From contig MU646621.1 of the NCBI GenBank assembly GCA_026770585.1, positions 258,683 to 281,112 of the forward strand: a stretch of DNA of 22,430 nt. The letters run 5' to 3'. Position 1 is the stretch's first letter. Each line of letters opens with the position of its first letter. The position numbers were made by a program, and so were the translations under genes. The notes beneath the pieces are model-generated. The model searched no databases. It was not told the origin of the DNA and saw only the letters and a list, made by a program, of their open reading frames with translations. This DNA comes from Baffinella frigidus. Its lineage: Eukaryota > Cryptophyceae > Cryptomonadales > Baffinellaceae. Positions 1 to 6,152 of this stretch are shown here, in pieces.

Positions 1-143
1 GGGGGCCTGGGACTGAGCGTGGGCGATGAGCTGGCCACCACCCCCCCCTCCCCCGTCCGCTCCACCGAGCCTGAGTGGGGGAAGGCGCCGTGTCAACTCA
101 AACCATGCAAAATAATTCACTTGAGAGGACTGGGCGGTAACCC

Positions 144-360
144 CACTCGAGACTGGAAGAGGGAGTATTTTAAATGTGAGGTTCTGAAATTTTGCACCAG
201 TCACGGGCGGGCTTGGTCACGACCCCGCTCGAATTCGAGCGGGGAAGTGACCAAACGCCCCTCTTGTACGAAAATTACTACACCCCTTTTTTTCTTCTTC
301 ACTTGTCAAGGACTTGTAAAGTTAAACCTTTTAAAATAGTCCCTCTTCCAGTCTCGAGTG
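144..360. repeat. Large foldback element with nested central palindrome
   Basis: The ends form a terminal inverted repeat of about 30 bp (144-174 against 330-360, CACTCGAGACTGGAAGAGGG at each tip). The middle holds a perfect 22-bp palindrome at 223-244 centred on GAATTC, extended outward by a TTGGTCAC / GTGACCAA pair. Both flanks are runs of C, so a CCCC target duplication is possible but cannot be separated from low complexity. The right arm carries half of the CGAAAATTACTACAC element found elsewhere in the window. No transposase is visible, so this is a non-autonomous foldback. It abuts a decayed module at 365-385 (reverse strand, FIEAEGG) related to the copies at 637-682 and 903-982. Confidence 0.75.
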
Positions 361-407
361 CCCCCCCCCTCGGCCTCGATGAAGGTGAATGGTCCAGGTT
401 TCAGGTT

Positions 408-632
408 TCAGGGTTTAGGGTTTAGGGTTTAGGGTTTGGGGTTGAGGGTTTAGGGTTGAGGGTTTAGGGTTTAGGGTTTAGGGTTCGGGGTTTAGGGTTT
501 AGGGTATAGGGTTTAGGGTTTAGGGTTTAGGGTTTAGGGTTTAGGGTTTAGGGTTTAGGGTTCAGGGTGTACGACGAGGGCTTTTAGGGTTTAGGGTTTA
601 GGGTTTAGGGTTTAGGGTTTAGGGTTTGGGAG
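408..632 (+). repeat. Interstitial telomere-like array (TTTAGGG)n
   Basis: Long runs of TTTAGGG are mixed with single-base variants (TTGAGGG, TTCGGGG, TATAGGG). The cleanest stretches are about 513-562 and 585-628. A non-repeat scrap (GTACGACGAGGGC) sits near 568-583. TTTAGGG is the telomere unit of plants and many protists. The array is internal and directly borders a minus-strand exon-like module at 637, so it may be intronic on the minus strand, where it reads CCCTAAA. Confidence 0.95.
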
Positions 633-636
633 GTAC

Positions 637-682
637 CCCCCGGCGGCCTCGATGAGAAGCTTGCCGGCGCGGCGTTCGCTAC
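637..682 (-). CDS. Exon-like module, LLIEAAGG family, copy 2
   Basis: On the minus strand this reads AERRAGKLLIEAAGG and is followed by GTACCTCCCAAACCC, a plausible 5' splice site leading into a CCCTAAA-type spacer. The sister copy at 903-982 shares LLIEAAGG and the following CCTCCCAAACCC, so the match covers the exon end and the start of the intron. The upstream side runs into the 28-bp tandem array, and no acceptor is clear. Function is not recognised. It may be a live exon or a relic. Confidence 0.45.
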
Positions 683-794
683 CGTACACCAAACAGCGTT
701 CTTCGAAGACCGTACACCAAACAGCGTTCTTCGAAGACCGTACACCAAACAGCGTTCTTCGAAGATCGTACACCAAACAGCGTTCTTCGAAGAT
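683..794. repeat. 28-bp tandem repeat, four units
   Basis: Four head-to-tail units of exactly 28 bp begin CGTACACCAAACAGCG and end in TTCTTCGAAGAC or GAT. Units 1-2 and 3-4 differ only at the last base. Each contains a near-palindrome around TTCGAA. There are no unique spacers, so it is not a CRISPR. The next bases (CGCGGTACTAA at about 809-819) resemble the sequence after the 22-bp array at 8839-8920, which suggests a shared flank. Confidence 0.95.
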
Positions 795-902
795 CGGTCC
801 ATTAATTTTCGCGGTACTAATTAACAACCGCGCGGTACAAAGACATGTTATTCACCACAATTTCGATGAGATTCAATTATCTCTCTAGGGTTTGGGAGGC
901 AC

Positions 903-982
903 CCTCCGGCGGCCTCGATGAGGAGCTGGTTGGTCGGCGCGGTGTTTGCTTTCTCCATCTTCTTCCGGTTGTACGCCGCCAC
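903..982 (-). CDS. Exon-like module VAAYNRKKMEKANTAPTNQ + LLIEAAGG
   Basis: The minus-strand 3' splice site is CCCTAG and is supplied by the telomere-like spacer itself. The open frame then reads VAAYNRKKMEKANTAPTNQ followed by LLIEAAGG, and ends before GTGCCTCCC. The 80-bp length assumes the GTGCCT donor. The lysine/glutamate-rich start is coiled-coil-like. LLIEAAGG recurs at 637-682 and, decayed, near 365-385. The copy is intact and both borders are plausible. The parent protein is not recognised. Confidence 0.55.
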
Positions 983-1260
983 CTAGGGTTAAGGGTTTAG
1001 GGTTTCGGGTTTCGGGTTTCGGGTTTCGGGTTTAGGGTGTAGGGTGTAGGGTGTAGGGTTTAGGGTTTGGGGTTTGGGGTTTAGGGTTTAGGGTTTAGGG
1101 TTTAGGGTTTAGGGTTCATGGTACGTGGGTTGGGGGCTGGGGTTAAGTGTGTAGTGCTCAGGGTTTAGTGTTTAGGGGTGAGGAGGTAGGGTTTAGGGGT
1201 TAGGGGTCAGAGGTCAGGGGTTAGGGTTTAGGGTTTAGGGGCTAGGGTTTAGGGGTTAGG
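983..1260 (+). repeat. Degenerate telomere-like spacer with variant sub-arrays
   Basis: Variants are locally homogenised: (TTTCGGG)n around 1003-1031, (GTGTAGGG)n around 1032-1060, then (TTTAGGG)n around 1080-1115, followed by looser TTAGGGG/GTTAGGG text. Such local blocks indicate slippage or unequal exchange after the repeats became interstitial. The stretch separates two minus-strand modules (903-982 and 1268-1306), so it would be one intron if they belong to the same gene. Similar text continues at 1314-1355. Confidence 0.85.
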
Positions 1261-1267
1261 GCAGTAC

Positions 1268-1306
1268 CTTCCAGACGTCGCCCTTCTTGTCGCAGTCGTC
1301 CAACAC
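1268..1306 (-). CDS. 39-bp exon-like module VLDDCDKKGDVWK
   Basis: On the minus strand the order is AACCCGAATCAG, then 13 whole codons (VLDDCDKKGDVWK), then GTACTGCC. The exon is phase 0 and divisible by three. The end GDVWK followed by GT resembles the end of the large exon at 18615-18932 (GDKWYK followed by GT). The acidic DxCDKKGD core recalls a calcium-loop motif, but it is too short to call an EF-hand. It is likely one exon of a multi-exon gene. Confidence 0.55.
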
Positions 1307-1356
1307 CTGATTCGGGTTTAGGGTTTAGGGGTCAGGGTTTAGGGTTTAGGGTTTCG

Positions 1357-1700
1357 GCCGGAGGACTGAGAACGGTTCTGTGTGTGTGCCCATGTTCGCC
1401 CTGTCGCCTGTTTTAGTCGTAAAACTCCTGGAAAGTTGGGTAGTTTCTCCTACGGCATTGCCTAGGACCTCATACCGTAGGCCAAAATCCCAGGATATTT
1501 TGGTCATAGGAGCCCTATCACCTGTATCGCAACAGCCCTGGTTGTTCGGCTGGTTCATGTGCCGCAGGCTCTATCCCCCCCCCACCCGGAAGCGACCTTC
1601 ATCTGCGGAGGCTCATCCTTGCAAAACTGTGTTCATGTGCAGGCGATGAGGGGTGATTTAATGCGGAAATCGTTTTAATTTTAATTCAAACCCATTGGAT
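1357..1700. other. Stretch without recognised gene
   Basis: After the last TTTAGGG units the sequence becomes mixed composition. Weak ORFs of 70-89 codons exist on both strands but show no motif, splice context or duplicated copy that would favour one. It ends in AT-rich sequence leading to the small element at 1702-1770. Nothing is assigned here. Confidence 0.4.
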
Positions 1701-1701
1701 T

Positions 1702-1770
1702 CAATAAAAATTACTACACGGATGCTTTAATATTACTAGTAAAACTCATTGTGTGTAGTAAATTTTATTG
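1702..1770. mobile_element. Mini foldback, ACTACAC family, copy 1
   Basis: The 18-bp ends CAATAAAAATTACTACAC and their inverse match at 17 of 18 positions and enclose about 33 bp. The same TIR core (AACGAAAATTACTACAC type) bounds elements at 2357-2417, 3046-3116 and 6825-6903, and half copies lie near 268-284, 7869-7885 and 22324-22333. At 61-79 bp these are among the smallest MITE-like elements one could expect. No target duplication is evident at this copy. Confidence 0.75.
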
Positions 1771-1837
1771 GAACGTTTTAGATTAAAACCGTTTCCCTAT
1801 GAGATTGGTCAGAGGCGAGCGGCGAGAGGGGGCAGGC

Positions 1838-1985
1838 GCACGGACCACCAGCCATCCCAAGTGGCTCAAATAGTGCCCTGGAAGGTCTTCGATTTTACCT
1901 TGGATCGGGGTCGGATCCGACCCCGATCCACGGCAAATCTCAAAGGTTCCAGAGCACTATTTGAGCCACCTCGGAGGGCTAGTGG
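1838..1985. repeat. Foldback centred on a 30-bp perfect palindrome
   Basis: The core 1901-1930 is a perfect palindrome around GGATCC. Arms of about 55 bp extend to 1861 and 1969 (GTGGCTCAAATAGTGC...), with weaker pairing out to CCACCAGCC / GGCTAGTGG. The right tip GGAGGGCTAG resembles the tip of the element at 6015-6146, which suggests a related family. An element of this symmetry is a cruciform candidate. Confidence 0.8.
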
Positions 1986-2037
1986 GAGGAGAGAGGTCGA
2001 GAAGCGCACGCGAGAGGAGTGTCATCGAGAACGCGGG

Positions 2038-2166
2038 TGTAGTCCGAAGTGGACTACATCAAGAATCTGGCGATCTGGGTTTCAGGCGGGGTGCTGAGCC
2101 ATTCACTCCAAATTCGGGGGAAATGGCTCAGGCCACATCCTTGATTTGGTCCGCTTCGGAGGGCTA
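2038..2166. mobile_element. MITE, CTAGCCCTCCGAAG family, decayed copy
   Basis: This is a close copy of the element at 6015-6146. Shared text includes ACTACATCAAGAATCTG, CGATCTGGGTT, CCAAATTCGGGGGAAATG and CTTGATTTGGTCCGCTTCGG. The right end is intact (CTTCGGAGGGCTAG), while the left end has lost three bases (TAGTCCGAAG). No flanking duplication is clear here, unlike at the sister copy. Confidence 0.8.
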
Positions 2167-2202
2167 GACAGGCGCGCGGAGGAGAGTGTAAGATCGAGGA
2201 CA

Positions 2203-2262
2203 AGAGTGAGGTGGGCGTGGCCTTCGATGTGAGTGTAATACAAAGCACCAAAGCACCAAAGC
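2203..2262. repeat. Dispersed repeat, copy 1 (GCACCAAA motif)
   Basis: About 60 bp match 16097-16158: AAGAGTGAGGTGGGC, GTGGCCTTCGATGTGAGTG and a tandem AAAGCACCAAAGCACCAAAG. Both copies also have GAGCTCATCCGTAGAT nearby, but downstream here and upstream there, so segments were rearranged. The origin is unknown. Confidence 0.7.
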
Positions 2263-2302
2263 ACCTCGGATGGGCGGAGTCGAGGAGCTCATCCGTAGAT
2301 CT

Positions 2303-2452
2303 CATCCCGGCGAGTATTTCTGAGAAATACGATTTCGGGGATCTCCGATTCGATTTGCAACGAAAATTACTACACGGACGTGACTGAAAATGTCCGGTGT
2401 GTAGTAATTTTCGTTGCCAGGATCGTATTTCTCAGAAATACTACCCAGGATG
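2303..2452. mobile_element. Foldback, CATCCGGACGAG family, copy 1 with nested element
   Basis: The ends read CATCCCGGCGAGTATT... and the inverse. Each arm carries its own small palindrome, GTATTTCTGAGAAATAC, identical in both arms (2314-2330 and 2425-2441). Flanks AGATCT (2297-2302) and AGATCG (2453-2458) look like a 6-bp target duplication with one change. A second foldback (2357-2417) sits inside. Sister copies are at 2566-2723 and 3002-3170. Confidence 0.75.
2357..2417. mobile_element. Mini foldback, ACTACAC family, copy 2 (nested)
   Basis: This 61-bp element has perfect 19-bp terminal inverted repeats GCAACGAAAATTACTACAC. It lies inside the larger foldback at 2303-2452 and interrupts its right arm. 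The arms extend further through GGAC / GTCC. Confidence 0.85.
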
Positions 2453-2543
2453 AGATCGTGCCCGTGCCCTCAGAGGCACCGCACAGGCGAACATGAACGA
2501 AACAGCGGCAAAATTGGACGGTTTATGAGATGGGGGGAAGCAC

Positions 2544-2748
2544 CTTCTCGGAATCCTCGAGATCTCATCCGGACGAGTATTCATAATGAATACGATTTTG
2601 GTGTATCTTAAGGGGTGTAAATAAGACAGTCGTCTATCTAGACTTCATTTAGAGCCTCAAGATACACCAAAATCGAATCGGAGATCCCCGAAATCGTATT
2701 CATTATGAATACTCGTCCGGATGAGATCTTCCTCGCGCGTGCGGCAGG
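2544..2748 (-). pseudogene. 90-bp exon copy split by a foldback insertion
   Basis: Read on the minus strand, 2748-2730 matches the middle of the 90-bp module at 3870-3959 (GCACGCGCGAGGAA, coding TREE) and 2559-2544 matches its end (LEDSEK followed by GTGCTT, a donor). Between them lies the foldback 2566-2723 flanked by a perfect AGATCT duplication. Uninterrupted relatives read CTCGAGGTCTTCCTCG (plus strand, 3548-3628), which provides a near-empty site. The 5' part of the exon is missing or decayed. This is a clear broken copy. Confidence 0.7.
2566..2723. mobile_element. Foldback, CATCCGGACGAG family, copy 2, with target duplication
   Basis: The ends are perfect: CATCCGGACGAGTATTCATA and its inverse. 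Both arms contain the palindrome GTATTCATAATGAATAC, identical between arms but different from those of the other copies. Perfect 6-bp direct repeats AGATCT flank it (2560-2565 and 2724-2729). It is inserted in a copy of the 90-bp exon. A further inner inverted repeat ATACACCAAAATCG pairs around 2592 with 2661. It encodes no protein. Confidence 0.85.
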
Positions 2749-2756
2749 CGGGGATT

Positions 2757-2908
2757 CATCCGGGAACATGTTTAATCTGAAAGAAAATGGCCTATCAAAC
2801 CGGATTCTGGCCCTAATTAAATGTACTTAGGGCCCTAATGAACCTGCGGTCAACTCCTATGAACAAAGAGGGATTCGTTTTCTTTGAAATTAAACATGTC
2901 CCCGGATT
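2757..2908. mobile_element. Foldback, ATCCGGGAACATGTTTAAT family, copy 1
   Basis: The ends CATCCGGGAACATGTTTAAT and TTAAACATGTCCCCGGAT are inverse. The interior holds GGCCCTAATTAA and GGGCCCTAA blocks shared with 9057-9208 and 11002-11155. Relative to them, part of the interior appears in inverse order, so the centre may have flipped. No coding content. Confidence 0.8.
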
Positions 2909-2923
2909 AGGATGGGGGCGGAG

Positions 2924-2990
2924 AACCACCCGCCCTCAGCAGTGAACCAAATCGCGACATGGAGAGTTGTGGGCAATTCCCCTGGGTACC
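2924..2990. repeat. Solo right arm of the CCCTCAGAAGTGAACC foldback
   Basis: The text CCGCCCTCAGCAGTGAACCAAATCG and the following 40 bases resemble the right arm of the complete element at 3243-3440. No left arm is present nearby, so this is a truncated copy. Confidence 0.5.
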
Positions 2991-3001
2991 CAGGAAAATC
3001 T

Positions 3002-3170
3002 CATCCGGACGAGTATTTTCCAAAAATACGATTTTAAAAGTATGTTCAACGAAAATTACCACACAATTTGCCTGTACTTTTTAAAAGGGTCACGTCCGTG
3101 TAGTAATTTTTGTTGCAAATCGGATCGGAGATCCCCGAAATCGTATTTTCGGAAAATACTCGCCGCGATT
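3002..3170. mobile_element. Foldback, CATCCGGACGAG family, copy 3 with nested element
   Basis: The left end is CATCCGGACGAGTATTTTCC. The right end is decayed (CTCGCCGCGATT). The arm palindromes are TATTTTCCAAAAATA and TATTTTCGGAAAATA, matched except for one base and again unique to this copy. Flanks AAATCT (2996-3001) and AAATCA (3171-3176) resemble a 6-bp duplication. It contains the ACTACAC-family element 3046-3116. Confidence 0.7.
3046..3116. mobile_element. Mini foldback, ACTACAC family, copy 3 (nested)
   Basis: TCAACGAAAATTACCACAC on the left pairs with GTGTAGTAATTTTTGTTGC on the right with a few mismatches. It sits inside the CATCCGGACGAG element at 3002-3170, as copy 2 does inside its own host, though not at the same arm position. 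Confidence 0.7.
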
Positions 3171-3215
3171 AAATCAGGTGGGAAAGGCTTAAATGCGGGG
3201 TTCTCGCAGACTGCT

Positions 3216-3244
3216 GGGTGGTAAATCCGGAGCATTTACCACCC
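3216..3244. repeat. Perfect 11-bp-stem hairpin
   Basis: GGGTGGTAAAT pairs with ATTTACCACCC across a 7-base loop. It lies immediately outside the left end of the foldback at 3243-3440. No protein context supports a regulatory role. Confidence 0.6.
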
Positions 3245-3440
3245 GGGGGAAACCAACGTTTGCGATCGTTCGATTTGGGTCACTTCTGAGGGCTGGTAGG
3301 AGGTGCACTTGCAGGCGTCAAGAACGTCGTTCCGGACGGAGTTTGGCTATCTTAGGGATGGGTTTTGAGCTATGGGAAAGCTCCACCAGCCCTCAGAAGT
3401 GAACCAAATCGAACGATCGCAAACGTTGATTTCCCCCGGG
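3243..3440. mobile_element. Foldback with about 55-bp near-perfect arms
   Basis: Left arm 3243-3298 and right arm 3384-3440 (CCCGGGGGAAA.CAACGTTTG, then CGATCGTTCGATTTGG.TCAC) match with about two changes. The loop is about 85 bp. The inner arm end GAGGGCTGGT resembles other GAGGGCTAG tips in the window. No transposase and no clear target duplication. Confidence 0.8.
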
Positions 3441-3547
3441 TGACCCCGCACCTCGGCGGGGTCTTCGAGATCTCGAAACCTTGACAAACGTGGACGATAC
3501 TGATGCTAACCTGTCAACTTTGATCGCATTGTTGCATGTGTTTTCAC

Positions 3548-3628
3548 CTTCTCGGAGTCCTCGAGGTCTTCCTCGGAAGGTGCGCTTGTCGACCTCCTTC
3601 CAGTACGAGAGATGCCCCTCCCGCGAAC
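3548..3628 (-). pseudogene. Copy of the 90-bp SYWKEVDKRT exon with frameshift
   Basis: The minus strand reads SREGHLSYWKEVDKRT, then after one extra base (CACCTTCCGAGG in place of CACGCGCGAGG) the frame for EEDLEDSEK, then GTGAAAACA as donor. The 5' end diverges before SREGH and there is no TGCAG acceptor. Compared with the intact copy at 3870-3959 it is frameshifted and truncated at the start, hence a relic. Confidence 0.7.
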
Positions 3629-3869
3629 CCGTTTCGACACAACAAAGAAGCAAATCATGGCAAAAGTGGACGATGCGGGCTTATGGTTGAGGGTTTGGGG
3701 CACTGAACCGTGAAACGTTTGCCATTGTTTGAGTGTTTTCGCGGCCAAGAGATGCGGAAACATTCGTGTGTTTTCACATCGTGGCAAACGTTGACAATGC
3801 TGGTGCTAAACCGTTAACTTTTGCCATTACTACGCGGTGAACTTTCACTATCATTGTATGCACGTTCAC

Positions 3870-3959
3870 CTTCTCGGAGTCCTCGAGGTCCTCCTCGCGC
3901 GTGCGCTTGTCGACCTCCTTCCAATACGAGGGATGCCCCTCCCGCCAGTCGGGCACCGT
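3870..3959 (-). CDS. 90-bp exon TVPDWREGHPSYWKEVDKRT + REEDLEDSEK
   Basis: On the minus strand a pyrimidine tract CCCCCCTCCCTCCTGCAG forms an excellent 3' splice site. Exactly 30 codons follow (TVPDWREGHPSYWKEVDKRT then REEDLEDSEK), and then GTGAACGTGC as donor. It is phase 0 and divisible by three, so it can be duplicated or skipped without a frame change. The charged second half is coiled-coil-like. Four other copies exist nearby (2544-2748, 3548-3628, 4216-4264, 5121-5333), all broken in some way. The sequence before the acceptor (ETGTQQRV if translated) is also duplicated at 4270-4310. The protein family is not recognised. Confidence 0.65.
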
Positions 3960-4215
3960 CTGCAGGAGGGAGGGGGGTGGCACACGCTGTTGAGTACCAG
4001 TTTCGTGCCCTCCTCGTATTTTCATCGTTTGGGCACCATCCGCCAACGCGTGGTAAAACCGCCCATTATTATTATGGGGGGAACCCGCCGGAAATTGTGG
4101 GGGGAAACGCCGATTATTGTGTGGGGCGCGCCGGTTATGGAAGCAGCGTGCACTAAGTCGGCCACGGAAGTAGCAAACGTTGACGGTGCTGGTGCAAAGA
4201 CGTTAACTGTGCGCG

Positions 4216-4264
4216 TGTGCATCTTCAAGCACGAGTGATGCACCTCGCGCCAGTCGGGCACCGT
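4216..4264 (-). pseudogene. Truncated copy of the 90-bp exon
   Basis: The same CCTCCCTCCTGCAG acceptor is followed by TVPDWREVHHSCLKMHTR. It matches the parent for about 14 codons and then departs into CACACGCGCACAGTTAACG, next to a GTTGAC-type hairpin at 4170-4205. The upstream 50 bp match those before the intact copy, so the duplication unit includes intron sequence. Confidence 0.6.
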
Positions 4265-4371
4265 CTGCAGGAGGGAGGGGGGTGGCACACGCTGTTGAGT
4301 ACCAGTTTCATGTCCACTAGAAGTAGAGACAAGGGCCGCGCACGGGACTGTGTCCCCAGAGTGATCGAGAA

Positions 4372-4411
4372 AAGTTGACCGTTTTGTACCGGAACCGTCA
4401 ACTTTTGCCAC
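4372..4411. repeat. GTTGAC stem-loop (AAAAGTTGAC...GTCAACTTTT)
   Basis: The arms AAAAGTTGACCG and CGGTCAACTTTT-like sequence pair around TTTTGTACCGG. Related stem-loops occur near 5335-5382, 6300-6345 and 6437-6478, and weaker relatives near 3480, 3785, 4170, 7355 and 9650. At 6300 and 6437 they sit directly between exon copies, so they are probably intronic. Confidence 0.7.
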
Positions 4412-4444
4412 TTTCGTGACTGAATTAGTACCGGCGGTGAATAG

Positions 4445-4548
4445 GAGGACGCTCGGCGCGAGGCCAAGTACCAGACGCTGGAGGACTATTCGGACTCTGT
4501 GGAGAGAGAGAGCTGGAGGAGCTACGCCAGAAGCGTGGCGGCTGTGCT
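4445..4548 (+). pseudogene. Plus-strand copy of the 108-bp coiled-coil exon, frameshifted
   Basis: GAATAG then EDARREAKYQTLEDYSDSV matches the minus-strand exon at 6153-6260 almost base for base. A two-base AG expansion in the GAGAGAGAG run breaks the frame before LEELRQKR. The upstream spacer (hairpin 4372-4411 plus GAATTAGTACCGGCGG) also matches that region. It is therefore an inverted duplicate about 1.7 kb away, and it goes against the prevailing coding direction. Confidence 0.75.
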
Positions 4549-4559
4549 GTTCTGCAGTC

Positions 4560-4640
4560 GAGCCTGCCGGCGGGGCTGCAGTGTTGCCGGCGGGGCTGCA
4601 GTGTTTCACGAGCCAGCCCCGCCGGCAGGCTCGTAAACGG
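4560..4640. repeat. Inverted and tandem CGGCGGGGCTGCAGTGTT segment
   Basis: GCCGGCGGGGCTGCAGTG occurs twice in tandem (about 4567-4601). AGCCTGCCGGCGGGGCTG at 4561-4577 pairs with CAGCCCCGCCGGCAGGCT at 4614-4631, forming a long GC-rich hairpin. It separates two partial plus-strand copies of the LEELRQKR exon end. Confidence 0.7.
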
Positions 4641-4695
4641 ACGCCGAAGCCAGACGGTCGGTCGTGACTGCCTTGCGTGTTCCTAGTTCCTGGGT

Positions 4696-4752
4696 GCAGA
4701 GAGAGAGCTGGAGGAGCTACGCCAGAAGCGCGGCGGCTGTGCTGTTCTGCAA
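4696..4752 (+). pseudogene. Second plus-strand fragment of the 108-bp exon end
   Basis: The bases AGAGAGAGCTGGAGGAGCTA and the next 30 repeat the end of the copy at 4500-4555, including GCGGCTGTGCTGTTCTGC beyond the exon end. Only the ELEELRQKR part is present. It is a tandem partial duplicate and probably not functional. Confidence 0.65.
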
Positions 4753-4944
4753 ATTCTTGTGGGTGTGGCCTATATATGATAGATGGACGGCTTATTTGGC
4801 GTGCCGTCGCTCTCGCGTGCAGCCTTCTCGTATTTTAATCGGTTTGCACCCCGATTCACGTTTTCTCTGTGTGCAGAGGGGGGAAGAAAAAGTCGGCGTC
4901 GGGGCGTTAGGAGTGTTGGAGTGTTCCGAGGGTGAGGGGGGGGG

Positions 4945-5110
4945 GTGTTCGAGGGTTAGAGGGTGAGAGTATTCGAGGGTTAGGGGGTGAGAGGGTTGGG
5001 GGGTTGGAGGGTGAGAGTGTTCGAGGGTTAGCGGGTGAGAGTGTTCGAGGGTTAGAGGGTGAGAGTGTTCGAGGGTTAGAGGGTGAGAGTGTTCGAGGGT
5101 TAGAGGGTCA
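4945..5110 (+). repeat. 24-bp minisatellite, seven units
   Basis: Units of GTGTTCGAGGGTTAGAGGGT + GAGA begin at 4945, 4969, 4993, 5017, 5041, 5065 and 5089. As 24 is divisible by three, the plus strand is open through the array and would spell an octapeptide VRGLEGES repeat. No start context or splice evidence supports translation. On the minus strand it immediately follows the interrupted exon copy at 5121-5333 and is C-rich like the other spacers, so I read it as intron-type minisatellite. Confidence 0.8.
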
Positions 5111-5120
5111 GCGGCTCTTC

Positions 5121-5333
5121 GTGAGTGCGTTTGTCAACCTCTTTCCAGTACGAAGCCACGCAGGATCCTTCGTGGGGGTATTTCGTGGCTGGCATTTGAG
5201 CCATTGGCTCGCATTTGAGCCATTTTCAAATATAAAAAATGACTTTTGATATTTTCCCCCAACAAATTAACTTTTGAAATACCCCCCCCAACAATCCTGG
5301 GTGAGGGTGCTCCTCCCGCCAGTCGGGCACCGT
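5121..5333 (-). pseudogene. 90-bp exon copy interrupted by a foldback
   Basis: Minus strand: TTTTGCAG, then TVPDWREEHPH (5333-5300), then a foldback, then SYWKEVDKRT (5153-5121). The two parts join at the place expected from the intact copy at 3870-3959. The acidic LEDSEK end is lost where the 24-bp minisatellite begins. It is broken by insertion and truncation. Confidence 0.7.
5158..5304. mobile_element. Foldback inserted in an exon copy
   Basis: The ends CGCAGGATCCTTCGTGGGGG and CCCCCCCCAACAATCCTGGG are imperfect inverse repeats, followed by TATTTCG / TGAAATA. The interior has a direct repeat of CATTTGAGCCATT. Exact borders and target duplication are unclear. The interrupted exon gives the approximate empty site. 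Confidence 0.65.
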
Positions 5334-5334
5334 C

Positions 5335-5382
5335 TGCAAAAGTTGACAGCATTTTGTATCAGAGCCGTGTCAACTTTTGTCG
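5335..5382. repeat. GTTGAC stem-loop
   Basis: GCAAAAGTTGACA pairs with TGTCAACTTTTGT around about 22 bases. On the minus strand it lies directly upstream of the acceptor of the interrupted exon copy and supplies its TTTTGCAG 3' splice site. Confidence 0.7.
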
Positions 5383-6000
5383 ACTACTTTAGTGACCGGA
5401 CTAGGGCCGGTCGGGAACAGTCTGAAAAGGGGGGTGACCACGGGTTATTGGGGGGGACCGGACAGGAGCTTACCTGGGGTCAAATGCTGAATAACCCTTT
5501 ATCGCAAAAGTTGACACGTTTGTACCACTATAATACTTGTAAGGCCATTTAGTACCAGAATCCATTCATCACGGGCGATCAGATTTTGATCGCCCTGTGG
5601 GCAAAATAATCTTAAGTTGCCAAATTTGCCTTGGGGTGCGCTCTTGTCCGGGGGGCCGTTAATGGAAGCACCGTCTGCTACAGCGCAGTGATTCAGTTCC
5701 GGGCGCGTTCAGAGAGATTGATAATTTACTGCCAAACAGTCAGCGTCAGTGTCGCACATGCTACGCATTGTGCCATTACTGTACCCCGTGTCGGCCGCTC
5801 ATTCGAGCATTTTACGGATGGATTCTAACTCCACCTCTTACATGCGGGCGCGTTCAAGGTTTGGAAGAAGCAAGCGTCGGCGTCGGATAACCAGGAGGGT
5901 CAGCGGGGTTGCTGGGAGGGTAAGCGGGTTTCAGGGTTGGCGGATTTGCAGTGTGGATACATGGCGGCCGTGGTGGCATCAATAAAGGTTTTCTCGCTCT
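5383..6000. other. Mostly unassigned stretch with one perfect hairpin
   Basis: It holds a 9-bp perfect stem-loop at 5573-5595 (GGGCGATCA / TGATCGCCC), a half GTTGAC stem at 5507-5517, and CGGCCGTGGTGGCATCAATAAA at about 5967-5988. That last motif recurs inverted in variants near 15950 and 17940. Short ORFs of 65-92 codons on the plus strand have no supporting motif. No gene is called. Confidence 0.45.
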
Positions 6001-6014
6001 GGTGGGACTGACCA

Positions 6015-6146
6015 CTAGCCCTCCGAAGTAAACTACATCAAGAATCTGTCGATCTGGGTTCCAGGCGGGCTGCTAAGCCATTCCCTCCAAATTCGGGGGA
6101 AATGACTCACGCCACATCCTTGATTTGGTCCGCTTCGGAGGGCTAG
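6015..6146. mobile_element. 132-bp MITE with perfect 8-bp target duplication
   Basis: The terminal inverted repeats begin CTAGCCCTCCGAAG (14 perfect bases, about 80% over 34). The element is bounded by perfect direct repeats ACTGACCA at 6007-6014 and 6147-6154. An 8-bp duplication is typical of hAT-type transposition, although the TIR sequence alone does not prove that family. A decayed sister is at 2038-2166. The left duplicate overlaps the donor-like GTCAGT of the exon at 6153-6260. No transposase is present. Confidence 0.9.
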
Positions 6147-6152
6147 ACTGAC

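Noticed and set aside
400-640. True chromosome end at the left
   Set aside because: The array reads TTTAGGG on plus and is followed by non-telomeric DNA on both sides. A left end should read CCCTAAA and be terminal.
683-794. CRISPR-like direct repeats
   Set aside because: Four units are contiguous with no spacers, in a eukaryotic context. It is a minisatellite.
1268-1306. EF-hand calcium loop in DDCDKKGDVW
   Set aside because: The 12-residue loop spacing and the flanking helices cannot be verified in a 13-residue exon.
4932-5249. Plus-strand protein with VRGLEGES octapeptide repeats
   Set aside because: The 24-bp minisatellite keeps frame by its length. Start context, splice sites and strand consistency are lacking.
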